From Marinobacter persicus (lineage in GTDB: Bacteria > Pseudomonadota > Gammaproteobacteria > Pseudomonadales > Oleiphilaceae): a stretch of DNA of 63,053 nt. The position numbers and the translations under genes are program-made. Positions 34,562 through 44,223 of this stretch are shown piece by piece. The DNA lies in assembly GCF_900114155.1 (NCBI RefSeq), contig NZ_FOSC01000014.1:1-63053 (forward strand), in the 5' to 3' direction. Numbering within the stretch: the stretch's first letter is position 1; each line of letters begins with the position of its first letter. Under the pieces are notes generated by a model. It had not been told where the DNA came from and did not search any database. It saw only the letters and a program-made list of their open reading frames with translations.

Positions 34562-35830
34562 ATGAAACTCTCTGCTTTTGGCCGCAAGTTCACCGCCGAT
34601 GCCGGTATTACCTCCCTGATGGACGACCTGGGCAATGCCATGGCCTCCGGCGAGGACATGATCATGATGGGCGGCGGCAACCCCGGCCACATTCCCGAGA
34701 TTCAGCAACGGGTGCAGGAGGTGCTGGCCAACATCACCAAGAGCGATGAAGACATGCGGCGCCTGGTGGGTGTTTACGATCCGCCCCAGGGTGAAAAACA
34801 GTTTATCGCCTCGCTGGCGGCACTGCTCAACCGGGAATACGGCTGGGACCTGAAGCCGGAAAACATCGCCCTGACCAACGGCAGCCAGGCGGCGTTCTTC
34901 ATGCTGTTCAACATGTTCGGCGGAGATTACGGCGACGGCCATCGCAAGCACATCCTATTGCCGCTGGCTCCGGAATACATCGGTTACGCCGACGCCGGCA
35001 TCGAGCCGGAACTGTTCCGTGCCGTGCGCCCGGATATCTCCTTCACCGACGGCCACGAGTTCAAATACCGGGTCGATTTCGACGCCGTGGAAGTGACCGG
35101 TGAAACCGGCGCCATCTGCGTGTCACGGCCCACCAACCCCACCGGCAACGTGGTCACCGACGAGGAACTGGGGCGCCTTGAAGAGCTGGCGCGCCAGCAG
35201 AATATTCCGCTGATCGTTGATGGCGCCTACGGCACCCCGTTTCCAAGCCTGCTGTTCACCGAGGCGCACCCGACCTGGAACGAGCAGATCATCCTGTGCC
35301 TGAGCCTGTCCAAGCTGGGCCTTCCGGCGGCTCGCACCGGTATCGTGATTGCCGAAGAATCGATTATCAAAGCGCTGTCCGGCATCAACGCCATCATGAA
35401 CCTGGCCACTGGCAGTTTCGGTGCCATGCTGGCGGAGCCGCTGGTGCGTTCGGGGGAAATCCTGTCACTGAGCCGCGACGTGGTCTGCCCCTTCTACAAG
35501 GCCAAGATGGAAAAGGCCGTGGCGGTGTTCCACGAAGCCATGGGCGAGGATACCTGCCGCTGGTACATCCACAAGCCGGAAGGCGCCATGTTCCTGTGGC
35601 TGTGGTTCCCGGATCTGCCGATTTCCAGTCTGGAGCTGTACCAGCGCCTGAAGGCTCGTAACGTACTGGTGGTCTCCGGCCATTACTTCTTCCCGGGTCT
35701 GCCCGAGGACGACTGGCGCCACCGCCATGAGTGCCTGCGGGTGACCTATTCCCAGGATGACGAGCGCGTGGCGGAAGGTTTGAGAATTATTGCCGATGAG
35801 GTGAAGGCTGTGTGGGCGGAGCAGGGCTAA
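34562..35830 (+). CDS. avtA: Valine--pyruvate transaminase
   Basis: 422 residues. A fold type I PLP enzyme exchanging amino groups between valine/alanine and pyruvate/2-oxoisovalerate. The PLP lysine is in LSLSKLGLPAARTG (about 250), with the conserved SRPTNPTGNV and DGAYGTPFP segments before it. The length and the MGGGNPGHIP start fit AvtA rather than general aspartate aminotransferases. Its stop overlaps the convergent DUF3108 stop by 4 bases. Confidence 0.92.
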   Translation: MKLSAFGRKFTADAGITSLMDDLGNAMASGEDMIMMGGGNPGHIPEIQQRVQEVLANITKSDEDMRRLVGVYDPPQGEKQFIASLAALLNREYGWDLKPENIALTNGSQAAFFMLFNMFGGDYGDGHRKHILLPLAPEYIGYADAGIEPELFRAVRPDISFTDGHEFKYRVDFDAVEVTGETGAICVSRPTNPTGNVVTDEELGRLEELARQQNIPLIVDGAYGTPFPSLLFTEAHPTWNEQIILCLSLSKLGLPAARTGIVIAEESIIKALSGINAIMNLATGSFGAMLAEPLVRSGEILSLSRDVVCPFYKAKMEKAVAVFHEAMGEDTCRWYIHKPEGAMFLWLWFPDLPISSLELYQRLKARNVLVVSGHYFFPGLPEDDWRHRHECLRVTYSQDDERVAEGLRIIADEVKAVWAEQG

Positions 35831-36576
35831 ATCTCCGCCTCTTTTAGTCGCAGCTCATACTCACTGCCATCCGGCTCAACCTGCAGCAGGCGCACCAGCA
35901 GATAATCCTGTTCCGGATCAAACCACATCAGCGTTTCCCGCTTTGAATCGTCCTCCCGCACTTTTTCCGCCTTCAGGGCGTTCACGGTCCGGCCATTCAG
36001 TTTAAGAGTTTCTTCCTCCAACACGGCAAACCGGTCATCATCGTAATCACCCTTGTCGATAACCTGATAGATCACATCCCGTTTGCCGGCCTTCAGGTCC
36101 TGGTGCAGCTGCAGCTGGAAACCCAGCGGGTCCAGAACGCCGTCCGCCAGTTCCAGCTCAAATTCCTCGTCCCGATAATGACCGGAGGCCACGCCCGCCT
36201 GCCAGTCGAAATCAATGGCCTGTTCCCGGTCCTTGATCATCAGGCCGGAGAGCTTGTAGCGGTAGCGCAGGGGGACCACCTGGCCGTCATCCCAGCGAAA
36301 CACCAGGGATTCGTTGATGTCCGCAATGAACGAATCCACTTCCGTGCGGTACAGCCAGACGCCGTTGCCCTGGTCCGACAGCTCTCGTTTGCCGGCACCG
36401 TTGAGCGTGATGCCCTTGGACATGGAGGCCGAGTAGGTGGCGGAGTAGGGGGACAGTTCGGCGGGTGAGGGATCCGTTTCCGGTTCGGCCGGGTCGGCCA
36501 TGGCGTTGTTGGCCATCAGGGCGAAGACAAGCCCGGTCAGGGTTGAAAGGGCGCGAGTGGTGGGGCGGTGAATCAT
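35827..36576 (-). CDS. Exported DUF3108 protein
   Basis: 249 residues with a signal peptide (cut likely after AMA at about 27) and a beta-rich periplasmic domain: LSPYSATYSASMSKGITLNG, then GVWLYRTEVDSFIADI. This is the DUF3108 pattern; role unknown, possibly envelope-related. It lies 82 bases after purN on the same strand and may be read with purM-purN. Confidence 0.8.
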   Translation of the reverse strand: MIHRPTTRALSTLTGLVFALMANNAMADPAEPETDPSPAELSPYSATYSASMSKGITLNGAGKRELSDQGNGVWLYRTEVDSFIADINESLVFRWDDGQVVPLRYRYKLSGLMIKDREQAIDFDWQAGVASGHYRDEEFELELADGVLDPLGFQLQLHQDLKAGKRDVIYQVIDKGDYDDDRFAVLEEETLKLNGRTVNALKAEKVREDDSKRETLMWFDPEQDYLLVRLLQVEPDGSEYELRLKEAEI

Positions 36577-36658
36577 CCGGTCGCCTCTCTCCTCATGGAA
36601 ATAATAGGTTGATACCCTAGTTTACCGTGGCAGAGAGGCGAGCGGGATGACAATACGT

Positions 36659-37321
36659 TCAGTCCTGGCTCAGCCTCATGGGTTCGGCGAGGGGCTGGCC
36701 GTCAAACAGCACGTGGTCAGAGCCGAGCTGTATCCTGCCTTCGCAGAACCAGCGTACCACTATCGGGTACAGCAGGTGTTCCTGTTCCTGAACCCGCTCG
36801 GCCAGTGAGTCGGCGGTGTCGCCGGCATGCACCGGTACTTCCGCCTGGGCGATCACGGGGCCGCCGTCGAGCTCTTCGGTCACGAAATGCACGGAAACAC
36901 CGTGTACCCTGTCGCCGGCCTCCAGTACCCGTTGATGGGTGTTCAGGCCGGTGTAGGCGGGCAGTAGCGACGGGTGGATGTTCAGCATCTTGCCCCGGAA
37001 GGCGTGCACGAAATCCGAGGTGAGAATGCGCATGAAACCGGCCAGCACAATCAGGTCAGGGTTGTAGCGACGCAGCTCGGCCATCAACGCGCCGTCGAAC
37101 TCTTCCCGGGAACCGTGGTTCTTGTGGTTCACCACAAACGTGGGGATGTTCGCCTGGGCCGCACGTTCAAGCGCAAACGCATCCGGTTTGTTGCAGCCAA
37201 CGGCAATGATCTCACCGGGGTAATCCCGTTCCCGGCTGGCGTCAATCAGCGCTTGCAGATTGGTGCCACTGCCGGAGGCCAGGACGACGATGGACGGTTT
37301 CGGAGCCGGATCTGCCTTCAT
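36659..37321 (-). CDS. purN: Phosphoribosylglycinamide formyltransferase
   Basis: 220 residues. Third step of purine synthesis: formylates GAR using 10-formyl-THF. The N-terminal [15 protein letters not shown], the catalytic [10 protein letters not shown] and the Asp of [12 protein letters not shown] are present. Start overlaps purM stop by 4 bases (ATGA), so the pair is translationally coupled. Confidence 0.97.
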   Translation of the reverse strand: MKADPAPKPSIVVLASGSGTNLQALIDASRERDYPGEIIAVGCNKPDAFALERAAQANIPTFVVNHKNHGSREEFDGALMAELRRYNPDLIVLAGFMRILTSDFVHAFRGKMLNIHPSLLPAYTGLNTHQRVLEAGDRVHGVSVHFVTEELDGGPVIAQAEVPVHAGDTADSLAERVQEQEHLLYPIVVRWFCEGRIQLGSDHVLFDGQPLAEPMRLSQD

Positions 37322-38382
37322 GCCTTCAGCAGCCCCGGCGCGTAACGAACCTCGGCGCTCTGGTCGGCGTTTTCCGCAGCTTCCAGTACGCCCACCTGCC
37401 AGACCTTCTCGCCCAGGGCATGCAGGGTGTCAATGGCCAGGTCTTTCTGCTCGGCCGGCACACAGACAATCATGCCGATGCCGCAGTTAAAGGTGCGGTA
37501 CATTTCCTCGGAGGCCACGCCGCCGTTTTCCTGTAGCCACTGGAAGACTTCCGGCAGTTCCCAGCTCTGGGTGTCGATGGCAGCAACGACGCCGTCGGGC
37601 AGTACCCGGGGAATGTTCTCCGGCAGGCCACCACCGGTAATGTGCGACAGCGCGCGTACATCCACTTCACGGATCAGTTGCAGCAGGTTTTTCACGTAAA
37701 TACGGGTGGGGGCCATCAGCGCGTCGGCCAGGGTGGTGTCACCCAGTGGCTGGTTCAGGTTGGCGTTGCTGATGTCGATGATCTTGCGGATCAGCGAATA
37801 ACCGTTGGAGTGCGGGCCGGAAGAGCCCAGCGCTAGCAGTACATCGCCGGCCTGCGCCCGGCTGCCATCGATGATCTGTTCACGTTCGGCCACGCCCACG
37901 CAGAAGCCGGCCAAATCGTAATCATCGCCATCGTACATGCCGGGCATTTCAGCGGTTTCACCGCCCACCAGCGCGCAACCGGACAGCTCGCAACCGGCGC
38001 CGATGCCTTCCACCACCTGGGCGGCCACATCCACGTTCAGCTTGCCGGTGGCGTAGTAGTCCAGGAAAAACAGGGGTTCTGCACCGCCAACCACCAGATC
38101 GTTCACGCACATGGCCACCAGATCAATGCCGATGGTGTCGTGCTTCTGCAACTGCATGGCCAGGCGCAGTTTGGTGCCCACGCCATCGGTACCGGAAACC
38201 AGGACCGGCTCTTTGTAACCGGCGGGAATGGAAACCATGGCACCGAAACCGCCGAGGCCGCCGAGCACTTCCGGGCGGCGGGTGCGGGCTGCCGTGTTCT
38301 TGATGCGGTTTACCAGATCGTTGCCGGCATCGATGTCCACGCCGGCGTCGCGATAGGTAAGGGAGGGCTTTTGTTCGCTCAT
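37318..38382 (-). CDS. purM: Phosphoribosylformylglycinamidine cyclo-ligase (AIR synthetase)
   Basis: 354 residues. Closes the imidazole ring to make AIR, step five of purine synthesis. [21 protein letters not shown] at the start, [14 protein letters not shown], and [11 protein letters not shown] match the family. Starts 126 bases from the divergent DUF2066 gene. purM-purN order is the usual one. Confidence 0.97.
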   Translation of the reverse strand: MSEQKPSLTYRDAGVDIDAGNDLVNRIKNTAARTRRPEVLGGLGGFGAMVSIPAGYKEPVLVSGTDGVGTKLRLAMQLQKHDTIGIDLVAMCVNDLVVGGAEPLFFLDYYATGKLNVDVAAQVVEGIGAGCELSGCALVGGETAEMPGMYDGDDYDLAGFCVGVAEREQIIDGSRAQAGDVLLALGSSGPHSNGYSLIRKIIDISNANLNQPLGDTTLADALMAPTRIYVKNLLQLIREVDVRALSHITGGGLPENIPRVLPDGVVAAIDTQSWELPEVFQWLQENGGVASEEMYRTFNCGIGMIVCVPAEQKDLAIDTLHALGEKVWQVGVLEAAENADQSAEVRYAPGLLKA

Positions 38383-38508
38383 GAAAGTTCAACCGTTGGC
38401 CTGTGATTCAGGCCGCGGATTTTAGCAGGTGCGCATGGGCACTTGCTACTCTGCTATGGGTTGATGGTGTATCCTGTGCGCCATTCATGCGCAACGCCAG
38501 GGTGTTAC

Positions 38509-39783
38509 ATGACGCAATCAGGACAAAAAGGCAGGATGGGAATCGGCCCCTCGCTGCTGGCAACCGTGCTGGCCTGCTGCCTGACGCTGGCCGGAACCGC
38601 CAATGCGGTCACCGTGTCCGGGCTCTACACAGTGGATGTCAGTGTTGAAAGCAGCAATCAGGACGACCTGCAGGAAGGTTATGCAAGGGGGCTGCAAGAA
38701 GTAATGGTGCGTGTTTCCGGCTCCCGGGATGTTCTGGACCTCGAGGGCGTGGACGATCTGCTGGAGCGGGCGGAATCTTTCCTGCAGTCCTACGAGGTGA
38801 CCCGTGAGGATGGGGGGAATCGGCTGCAGATGACTTTCGGGGCGGTTGGTGTCAACCGGGCCATGGCGTCTGTCGAGGCGCCGGTATGGGGGGCGAACCG
38901 GCCGCTCACCCTGGCCTGGGTGGCCGTGGAAGACCGTGGCAGTCGGCATCTACTGACCTCAACCCCGACAGGTGAAACCGCTGACAGCTGGCTTGGCAGC
39001 TTCCGTTCTGCGGCCACCGAGCGGGGTTTGCCGGTGGCGTTCCCGCCGCGTCGCTTCGCGGATGACAGGGAACTGCTGTCGGATTTGTGGGGGCAATTCA
39101 ATAACCGGATTGTCCGGGCTTCCGACGGGCAGGCTCACGACGCCCTGGCTTTGGTGCGTATCCGCCGTGATGGCTCGGGATGGCGGGCCAGCTGGACCAT
39201 TGAGGGCCCGGCCGTGGAGCGTGAAGAAATGTCTGTCACCGCTGACAGCCAGTGGCGGCTTGCCGAGGCGGTGATCAATCACTGGACCGAGGGCTACGCA
39301 AGCCGCTACGCCGTTGATGCCAGTGACGTGGATGAATCGCCAAAGGTGGACCTGGTGCTTGAAGGCGTGTCTACCCTGGCCGACTACGGTGGCGTGGTCA
39401 AAGCGCTGAAGAGCTTTACACCGGTTACCTATGTGGCAGCCCGCAGGGTTCGGGGGGATCGGCTGACCATTCAGGTCTCCTTTGATGGGGAGCTGGATCA
39501 ACTTAAACAATACGTGGCTCTGGACCCGCGCTTTGTGTCCGTGGAACAACCACCGTCCAGAGTGTCCGCTGAAGGCGGTGCTGGTCCTGAAAACGGCTCC
39601 GGTGCGGCCAATACGTCCGGAACGGCCAGCTCCGGCCAGGACGGTATCGGTGATGCGCTGGCCTATCAGCCGCTGGTGGCGGGTGATGAGCAGGATGCCG
39701 AACAGGCTTTTGAATCCCTGTATCCGGTACTGTATTACCGCTGGCAGCCGGCAGGCCCTGTTGAAAGTGATAGCGATGGCTAG
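38509..39783 (+). CDS. Exported DUF2066 protein
   Basis: 424 residues from ATG 38509. A signal peptide covers about 1-30 (hydrophobic stretch then ANA). The mature part starts with VTVSGLYTVDVSVESSNQDD and QEVMVRVSGSRDVLD, the DUF2066 signature. A low-complexity Gly/Ser/Ala stretch lies near 350-385. Function unknown. Conserved next to purM and hda. Its stop overlaps the hda start by 8 bases if ATG 39776 is used. Confidence 0.8.
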   Translation: MTQSGQKGRMGIGPSLLATVLACCLTLAGTANAVTVSGLYTVDVSVESSNQDDLQEGYARGLQEVMVRVSGSRDVLDLEGVDDLLERAESFLQSYEVTREDGGNRLQMTFGAVGVNRAMASVEAPVWGANRPLTLAWVAVEDRGSRHLLTSTPTGETADSWLGSFRSAATERGLPVAFPPRRFADDRELLSDLWGQFNNRIVRASDGQAHDALALVRIRRDGSGWRASWTIEGPAVEREEMSVTADSQWRLAEAVINHWTEGYASRYAVDASDVDESPKVDLVLEGVSTLADYGGVVKALKSFTPVTYVAARRVRGDRLTIQVSFDGELDQLKQYVALDPRFVSVEQPPSRVSAEGGAGPENGSGAANTSGTASSGQDGIGDALAYQPLVAGDEQDAEQAFESLYPVLYYRWQPAGPVESDSDG

Positions 39784-40504
39784 CAGTAACCCCGGAGAGT
39801 CAACGGAAATGGCCGCGCAGATGGCCCTGGGGGTCAAGCTGCGGGACGACGCGCGTTTCGACAATTTTCATGGCAGCCGTAACCGGGAAGTGGCAACTCG
39901 CCTTGAGCGCGTCTGCCAGCAGCCGGATGGCCTTCCGGTGGTGGTGCTTTGCGGTGATTCGGATACCGGTAAAAGCCACCTGCTGCAGGCGGTCTGCCAC
40001 CGCGCAGAGCAGCTCGGCCAGGGTGCGGTTTGCATCAGCCTGGAAGAGCTGATGCCCTTCGGTCCGGAGGCATTGGCGGGGCTGGAGAACCACGCGATCG
40101 TCTGTCTGGACGACCTCGGCTTGATTGCCGGCAATGGCGCCTGGGAAGAAGCTGTTTTTCATCTTTACAATCGCATCCTGGACCGTGATGGTTTGCTGGT
40201 TGTCTCCATGGCCGACGTTCCGGGCACGGTGCCGTTTGAGCTGGCTGACCTGGGGTCCAGGCTGGCCCACGGGCTGGTGTTGCAGTTGCGGGTTTACCGT
40301 GACGAGGACCGCACCGGCATTCTAAAGGCCCGGGCGGAGCAGCGTGGCATGGTACTTTCAGACGACGTTGCCAGCTTCATCATGCGCCGGGCGCCCCGCC
40401 GGCTGGGCGATTTGCTGGCCATTCTGGATACCCTGGATGAAAATTCCCTGCAGGCCCAGCGGCGCCTGACCATCCCGTTCGTGAAGAGCGTGATGGGCTG
40501 GTAG
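39776..40504 (+). CDS. hda: DnaA regulatory inactivator Hda
   Basis: 242 residues. With the DNA-loaded beta clamp, Hda makes DnaA hydrolyse its ATP after initiation, preventing re-replication. An AAA+ fold: Walker A GDSDTGKS (60-67), Walker B VCLDDLG (about 108). The N-terminal clamp-binding peptide would be QMALGV (15-20), somewhat off the QL[S/P]LPL consensus. An ATG at 39809 (giving 231 residues, close to E. coli) would leave the peptide at residues 4-9 and is a fair alternative start. Confidence 0.92.
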   Translation: MASSNPGESTEMAAQMALGVKLRDDARFDNFHGSRNREVATRLERVCQQPDGLPVVVLCGDSDTGKSHLLQAVCHRAEQLGQGAVCISLEELMPFGPEALAGLENHAIVCLDDLGLIAGNGAWEEAVFHLYNRILDRDGLLVVSMADVPGTVPFELADLGSRLAHGLVLQLRVYRDEDRTGILKARAEQRGMVLSDDVASFIMRRAPRRLGDLLAILDTLDENSLQAQRRLTIPFVKSVMGW

Positions 40505-40555
40505 TGGTGGCCTTTCCCTCTTGTGTGAATAGACAAACGAGTTACAGGTAGATCA

Positions 40556-40891
40556 ATGTCGACTCACGAAAAACATCTGGACCGGGTGACCGACGGTCTG
40601 CTGAAAATCGAAATCGAACTCCGGGAACTGGGAGTCTGGGAGCATGAGCCGCTGCCGGACGAAGCCTTCCAGAGCACCCAGCCGTTTTGCCTGGACACCA
40701 TGGAATTTCCCCAGTGGGTGCAGTTCGTGTTTCTGGACCGGATGAAGACCCTGGTGGAAGCGGGTCAGCCGCTGCCCTCCGTTTCAGGTATTGCGCCCAT
40801 GGCCGAAGAGCATTTTCGTGGCCGGCCTGAATCCGGGCATGGTCTGATTCAGGCGCTTGAAGAGATGGATCAGCTGTTGTCTGGCCGTTAA
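40556..40891 (+). CDS. YqcC-family protein (DUF446)
   Basis: 111 residues, helical, matching Yqc[21 protein letters not shown] and [20 protein letters not shown]. In many bacteria it sits near a tRNA pseudouridine synthase gene; here it follows hda. Function unknown. Stop overlaps the convergent nadC stop by 4 bases. Confidence 0.82.
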   Translation: MSTHEKHLDRVTDGLLKIEIELRELGVWEHEPLPDEAFQSTQPFCLDTMEFPQWVQFVFLDRMKTLVEAGQPLPSVSGIAPMAEEHFRGRPESGHGLIQALEEMDQLLSGR

Positions 40892-41727
40892 ATCAACCGC
40901 ATCGACAAGTCCACCGCCTTCACGCTCTTGGTCAGATTGCCGATGGAGATGTAATCCACCCCGGTTTCGGCAATCGGGACCAGGGTCTGGTCATTGATGC
41001 CGCCGGAGGCCTCCAGTTTCGCCTTGCCGCCGTTCAGCGCAACAGCCTCACGCATGTCCGCCAGTGAAAACTCATCCAGCATGATGATGTCAGCCCCGGC
41101 CTCCAGGGCCTGGGCCAGCTCCTCCAGATTCTCGGTTTCCACTTCCACCGGTTTGCCCGGCGCCACCCGGTGAGCCTCGCTCACGGCATTGGCAATGGAG
41201 CCACAGGCGGCAATGTGGTTCTCTTTGATCAGGAACGCATCCCACAGGCCAATCCGGTGATTGTCGCAGCCGCCGCAGGTGACAGCGTATTTTTGCGCCA
41301 GACGCAGTCCCGGCAGGGTTTTGCGGGTATCCAGCAGGCGTACATTGGTATGAGCGACACGGGCGGCATAACCGGCGCACCGTGTCGCCACGCCGGACAG
41401 GGTTTGCAGCCAGTTCAGGGCAGAGCGTTCGGCGGTCAGCAGTGACCGGGCCGGGCCATGCATGCGGAAAATGACATCGTTGCGCTGAATGTCGTCACCG
41501 TCGTCGAAAAGCCACTCAAGTTCCACCGTGGGGTCAACCTGGCGAAAAACCTCTTCGGCCCAGGCCCGGCCTGCCAGGCGGGCATTTTCACGGGTAATCA
41601 CCCGGCCCCTGGCCACGGCCCCGGCGGGAATCAACTGCGCGGTTATATCGCCGTCGCCTATATCTTCACGAAGGCTCTGGGCAACGGTCTCAATGCGGGC
41701 CTGGCGTAGCAGTTCAGGGGCGATCAT
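40888..41727 (-). CDS. nadC: Nicotinate-nucleotide pyrophosphorylase (quinolinate phosphoribosyltransferase)
   Basis: 279 residues from ATG 41727; the frame stays open to 41802 but those residues are unlike the family. Converts quinolinate and PRPP to nicotinate mononucleotide in de novo NAD synthesis. [15 protein letters not shown] near the N-terminus, [20 protein letters not shown] with active-site Arg/Lys, and [11 protein letters not shown] near the end are diagnostic. Confidence 0.96.
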   Translation of the reverse strand: MIAPELLRQARIETVAQSLREDIGDGDITAQLIPAGAVARGRVITRENARLAGRAWAEEVFRQVDPTVELEWLFDDGDDIQRNDVIFRMHGPARSLLTAERSALNWLQTLSGVATRCAGYAARVAHTNVRLLDTRKTLPGLRLAQKYAVTCGGCDNHRIGLWDAFLIKENHIAACGSIANAVSEAHRVAPGKPVEVETENLEELAQALEAGADIIMLDEFSLADMREAVALNGGKAKLEASGGINDQTLVPIAETGVDYISIGNLTKSVKAVDLSMRLI

Positions 41728-41837
41728 GGTGATAGTCCGGGTTGGTGGCAAAGGTAGATGGTCAGGGCCGGCAATTCTAACGCTCGCCGGCGGATTCGCC
41801 AAACGGGGCTAAACTGTGATGCAGGTCGCTTTTACAC

Positions 41838-41870
41838 AAAAGATGACAAAAGCTGACACAAGGTGACGCC
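41838..41870. promoter_or_regulatory. Three TGAC boxes with 10-bp period
   Basis: TGAC occurs at 41844, 41854 and 41864, each within AGNTGACNNN, so three tandem 10-bp units lie on one face of the helix. They are in the gap between nadC (leftward) and the DUF1631 gene (rightward). A transcription-factor site is possible; no known factor is assigned. Confidence 0.4.
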
Positions 41871-41920
41871 GTCTGGCCATATCATGATGGCATTGAATGG
41901 CTCAGAGTGGGGCACGAATT

Positions 41921-44182
41921 ATGGCTCAGGATAATAAAGTTGTCCGGTTTACCGGCGCGAACCAGCAGGAGCGGTTTGCCATGCCGGGAGAGCTGGTGCG
42001 GCTCAGGGACAGGTCCGGCCAGGCTCTCAAGCAGGTATTGGCCCGTTTTTTTGAGCAGGCGGACGATACCCTGTTTGCGCTTGCGGACAAGGCTGGCACA
42101 AACCAGGACCAGACCGCCTATTTTGATGCCATGCGCGAATTGCGGCTGAGCCGCAAATCCATGACCGTGTCGGTGCTGCAGCACGTGAGTCAGGCGTTTA
42201 ATGAGATGGGGCGGACCCGGTCCGGCGCCGCTTCGTCGTCTCTGGAGCAGGTTGATCAGGACGGTCTCGGCCTTGTTGACCACGAGCAACTGGAACAGCA
42301 GGTGGCCATTGATAACCTGACCACCCGCTTGCGCAACCGGTATCAGGAGTCCGTGCATTTGCTGGCAGCCCGGATTCGCCATCTTGTGCCGGAACTCGAA
42401 CTGGCGGATGCACAGATGCCGTTGGGGCCGGAAGTGATCTGCAACGCCATCGGGGAGGCCTGTGCCGATCTGGATATCGACATCCGCGCCAAACTGGTTG
42501 TGCTCAAGCTGTTTGAACGACTGATGGCCGATCAACTGGATGGTTTTTACCGCGACTGCAATCAGGCGCTGATTGATGCCGGCGTATTGCCGAATATGAA
42601 ACGCCCGCCGGTTGGCCGCCCCAGGGCAGTTGGCGCGTCATCCGGTGCCGGTCGCCCGCAGCAAGGCTCCGGACAATCCTCCGGGGAGCCGGCAACTGAT
42701 GAGTCCGCTGTAACGGGAGGAGCACCAGGCAGCTCATCCGCCACCTTCCAGGAACTGACATCGCTGCTGCGCCGGGGGCAGGGGGACACCGTGGTCACCG
42801 GCGCGCCGGCTTCATCAGGGTCGGTGTTGGGCACGGGACAGCTGGTCAGTGAGCTGGAACAGCTCCAGATAGCAGCCAGAGGTCAGGTTGGAGAGCCAGT
42901 CATGCCGCTGCGGGAGCAGTTGCATCCGCTGTTGCAGGACACCCCCGGCCAGATTGCCCAGGCTGACAGTGATGTGATCAACCTGGTGGCCATGCTGTTT
43001 GATTTCATTCTGGAAGACCGCCAGTTACACCCTGTCATGAAATCCCTGATTGGCCGGTTGCAGATTCCCGTGCTGAAAGTGGCCCTCAGTGACCGGAACT
43101 TCTTCAACCGGGGCGGGCATCCGGTCCGCAAGCTGCTGAACGAACTGGCGCTGGCGGCCATCGGCTGGACCGAGAAGCGGGAGGGCGCCCGGGATCCGTT
43201 GCGGGAGAAAATCGCCGAAGTGGTTGACCGGGTGCTGGAAGAATTTACCACCGATACCACCCTGTTCGAGGAATTGCTGGAAGACTTCGGCCATTTCATG
43301 GACCTGGATCGCCGCCGCCGGGAGTTGGTGGAGCAGCGTCTGAAAGATGCTGAAGAGGGCCGGGCGAAACACGAAAGAGCCAGCCAGCTGGCCACCGAAG
43401 TGATTGATGCGCAAACCGCAGGCCGGAATATCCCGGAGGCCATCAGCCAGTTGCTGAAAGAACCATGGACCCGTTACCTGCAATGGCTGGCCTTGCGTGC
43501 GGGCGAGGGCAGCGAGCCCTGGCAAGAGGCCTGTGAAGTGACCGCCCGGTTGGTGTGGAGTGTGGACCCGTCGCCGGTTTCCGAACATACCCGCACAGAT
43601 TTGCTGCGTTCGATTCCCAGCATTGTCGACGATGTGCGCAAGGCATTGCAGGAGATTTCCTGGGATCCGTTTGCCACGGATACGGTCATCCGTGACCTGG
43701 AACTGGCTCATGTCGATGTGCTGCAAAGGCTGGTGACCGCGCCAGTGGAAGAACCCGGGCCCGCACCTGACCAGGAGCCACAAGCTGAGCCGGCGGGCGA
43801 ACCTGAAGCCCGGCAGCCTGCAACAGCCGAGCGGCCACCGGAAACCGCCGTGGAAGCCGGCGATGCCCGACCGGAAGCTGAAGCGGTTGCCCCGTCGGTA
43901 CCGGAAGCGTGGCTGGCGCGGGCAGACCAGCTCACCGTCGGTTCCTGGGTGGAAATGACCGGTGAGGACCTGCGGGTGCGCTGCAAGCTGGCGGCGTTCA
44001 TCCGGGCCACCGGCAAGTACATCTTTGTCAATCGCAGCGGAGCCAAGGTGGCGGAGTACCACCGGGAGGATCTGGCGGAAGCTCTGCAGGCGGGCGTGAT
44101 CACCATGCTGGATGATGGCCTGATTTTCGATCGGGCACTTGAATCCATCATCGACAATCTGCGCCACAATCGTAAAGACTGA
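41921..44182 (+). CDS. Large DUF1631 protein
   Basis: 753 residues from ATG 41921 (an ATG at 41897 would add 8; the later one has a GGGG stretch 9 bases ahead). Soluble, no signal peptide. The main body (about 1-590) is helical with DUF1631 blocks such as ADSDVINLVAMLFDFILED and LSDRNFFNRGGHPVRKLLNELA. A Pro/Glu/Ala-rich linker (about 615-665) leads to a small C-terminal beta domain (about 675-750: GSWVEMTGEDLRVRCKLA, then KYIFVNRSGAKV) that recalls PilZ-like folds, though I see no certain c-di-GMP motif. Function unknown. Sits between nadC and ampD. Confidence 0.75.
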   Translation: MAQDNKVVRFTGANQQERFAMPGELVRLRDRSGQALKQVLARFFEQADDTLFALADKAGTNQDQTAYFDAMRELRLSRKSMTVSVLQHVSQAFNEMGRTRSGAASSSLEQVDQDGLGLVDHEQLEQQVAIDNLTTRLRNRYQESVHLLAARIRHLVPELELADAQMPLGPEVICNAIGEACADLDIDIRAKLVVLKLFERLMADQLDGFYRDCNQALIDAGVLPNMKRPPVGRPRAVGASSGAGRPQQGSGQSSGEPATDESAVTGGAPGSSSATFQELTSLLRRGQGDTVVTGAPASSGSVLGTGQLVSELEQLQIAARGQVGEPVMPLREQLHPLLQDTPGQIAQADSDVINLVAMLFDFILEDRQLHPVMKSLIGRLQIPVLKVALSDRNFFNRGGHPVRKLLNELALAAIGWTEKREGARDPLREKIAEVVDRVLEEFTTDTTLFEELLEDFGHFMDLDRRRRELVEQRLKDAEEGRAKHERASQLATEVIDAQTAGRNIPEAISQLLKEPWTRYLQWLALRAGEGSEPWQEACEVTARLVWSVDPSPVSEHTRTDLLRSIPSIVDDVRKALQEISWDPFATDTVIRDLELAHVDVLQRLVTAPVEEPGPAPDQEPQAEPAGEPEARQPATAERPPETAVEAGDARPEAEAVAPSVPEAWLARADQLTVGSWVEMTGEDLRVRCKLAAFIRATGKYIFVNRSGAKVAEYHREDLAEALQAGVITMLDDGLIFDRALESIIDNLRHNRKD

Positions 44183-44223
44183 GATCGTGGTATCCCCGGT
44201 CGGTTTGTGATTCAATCCCGTGA

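Noticed and set aside
43740..43900. Repeat-like Pro/Glu/Ala codons in the DUF1631 gene
   Set aside because: Low-complexity linker coding, not a DNA repeat or array.
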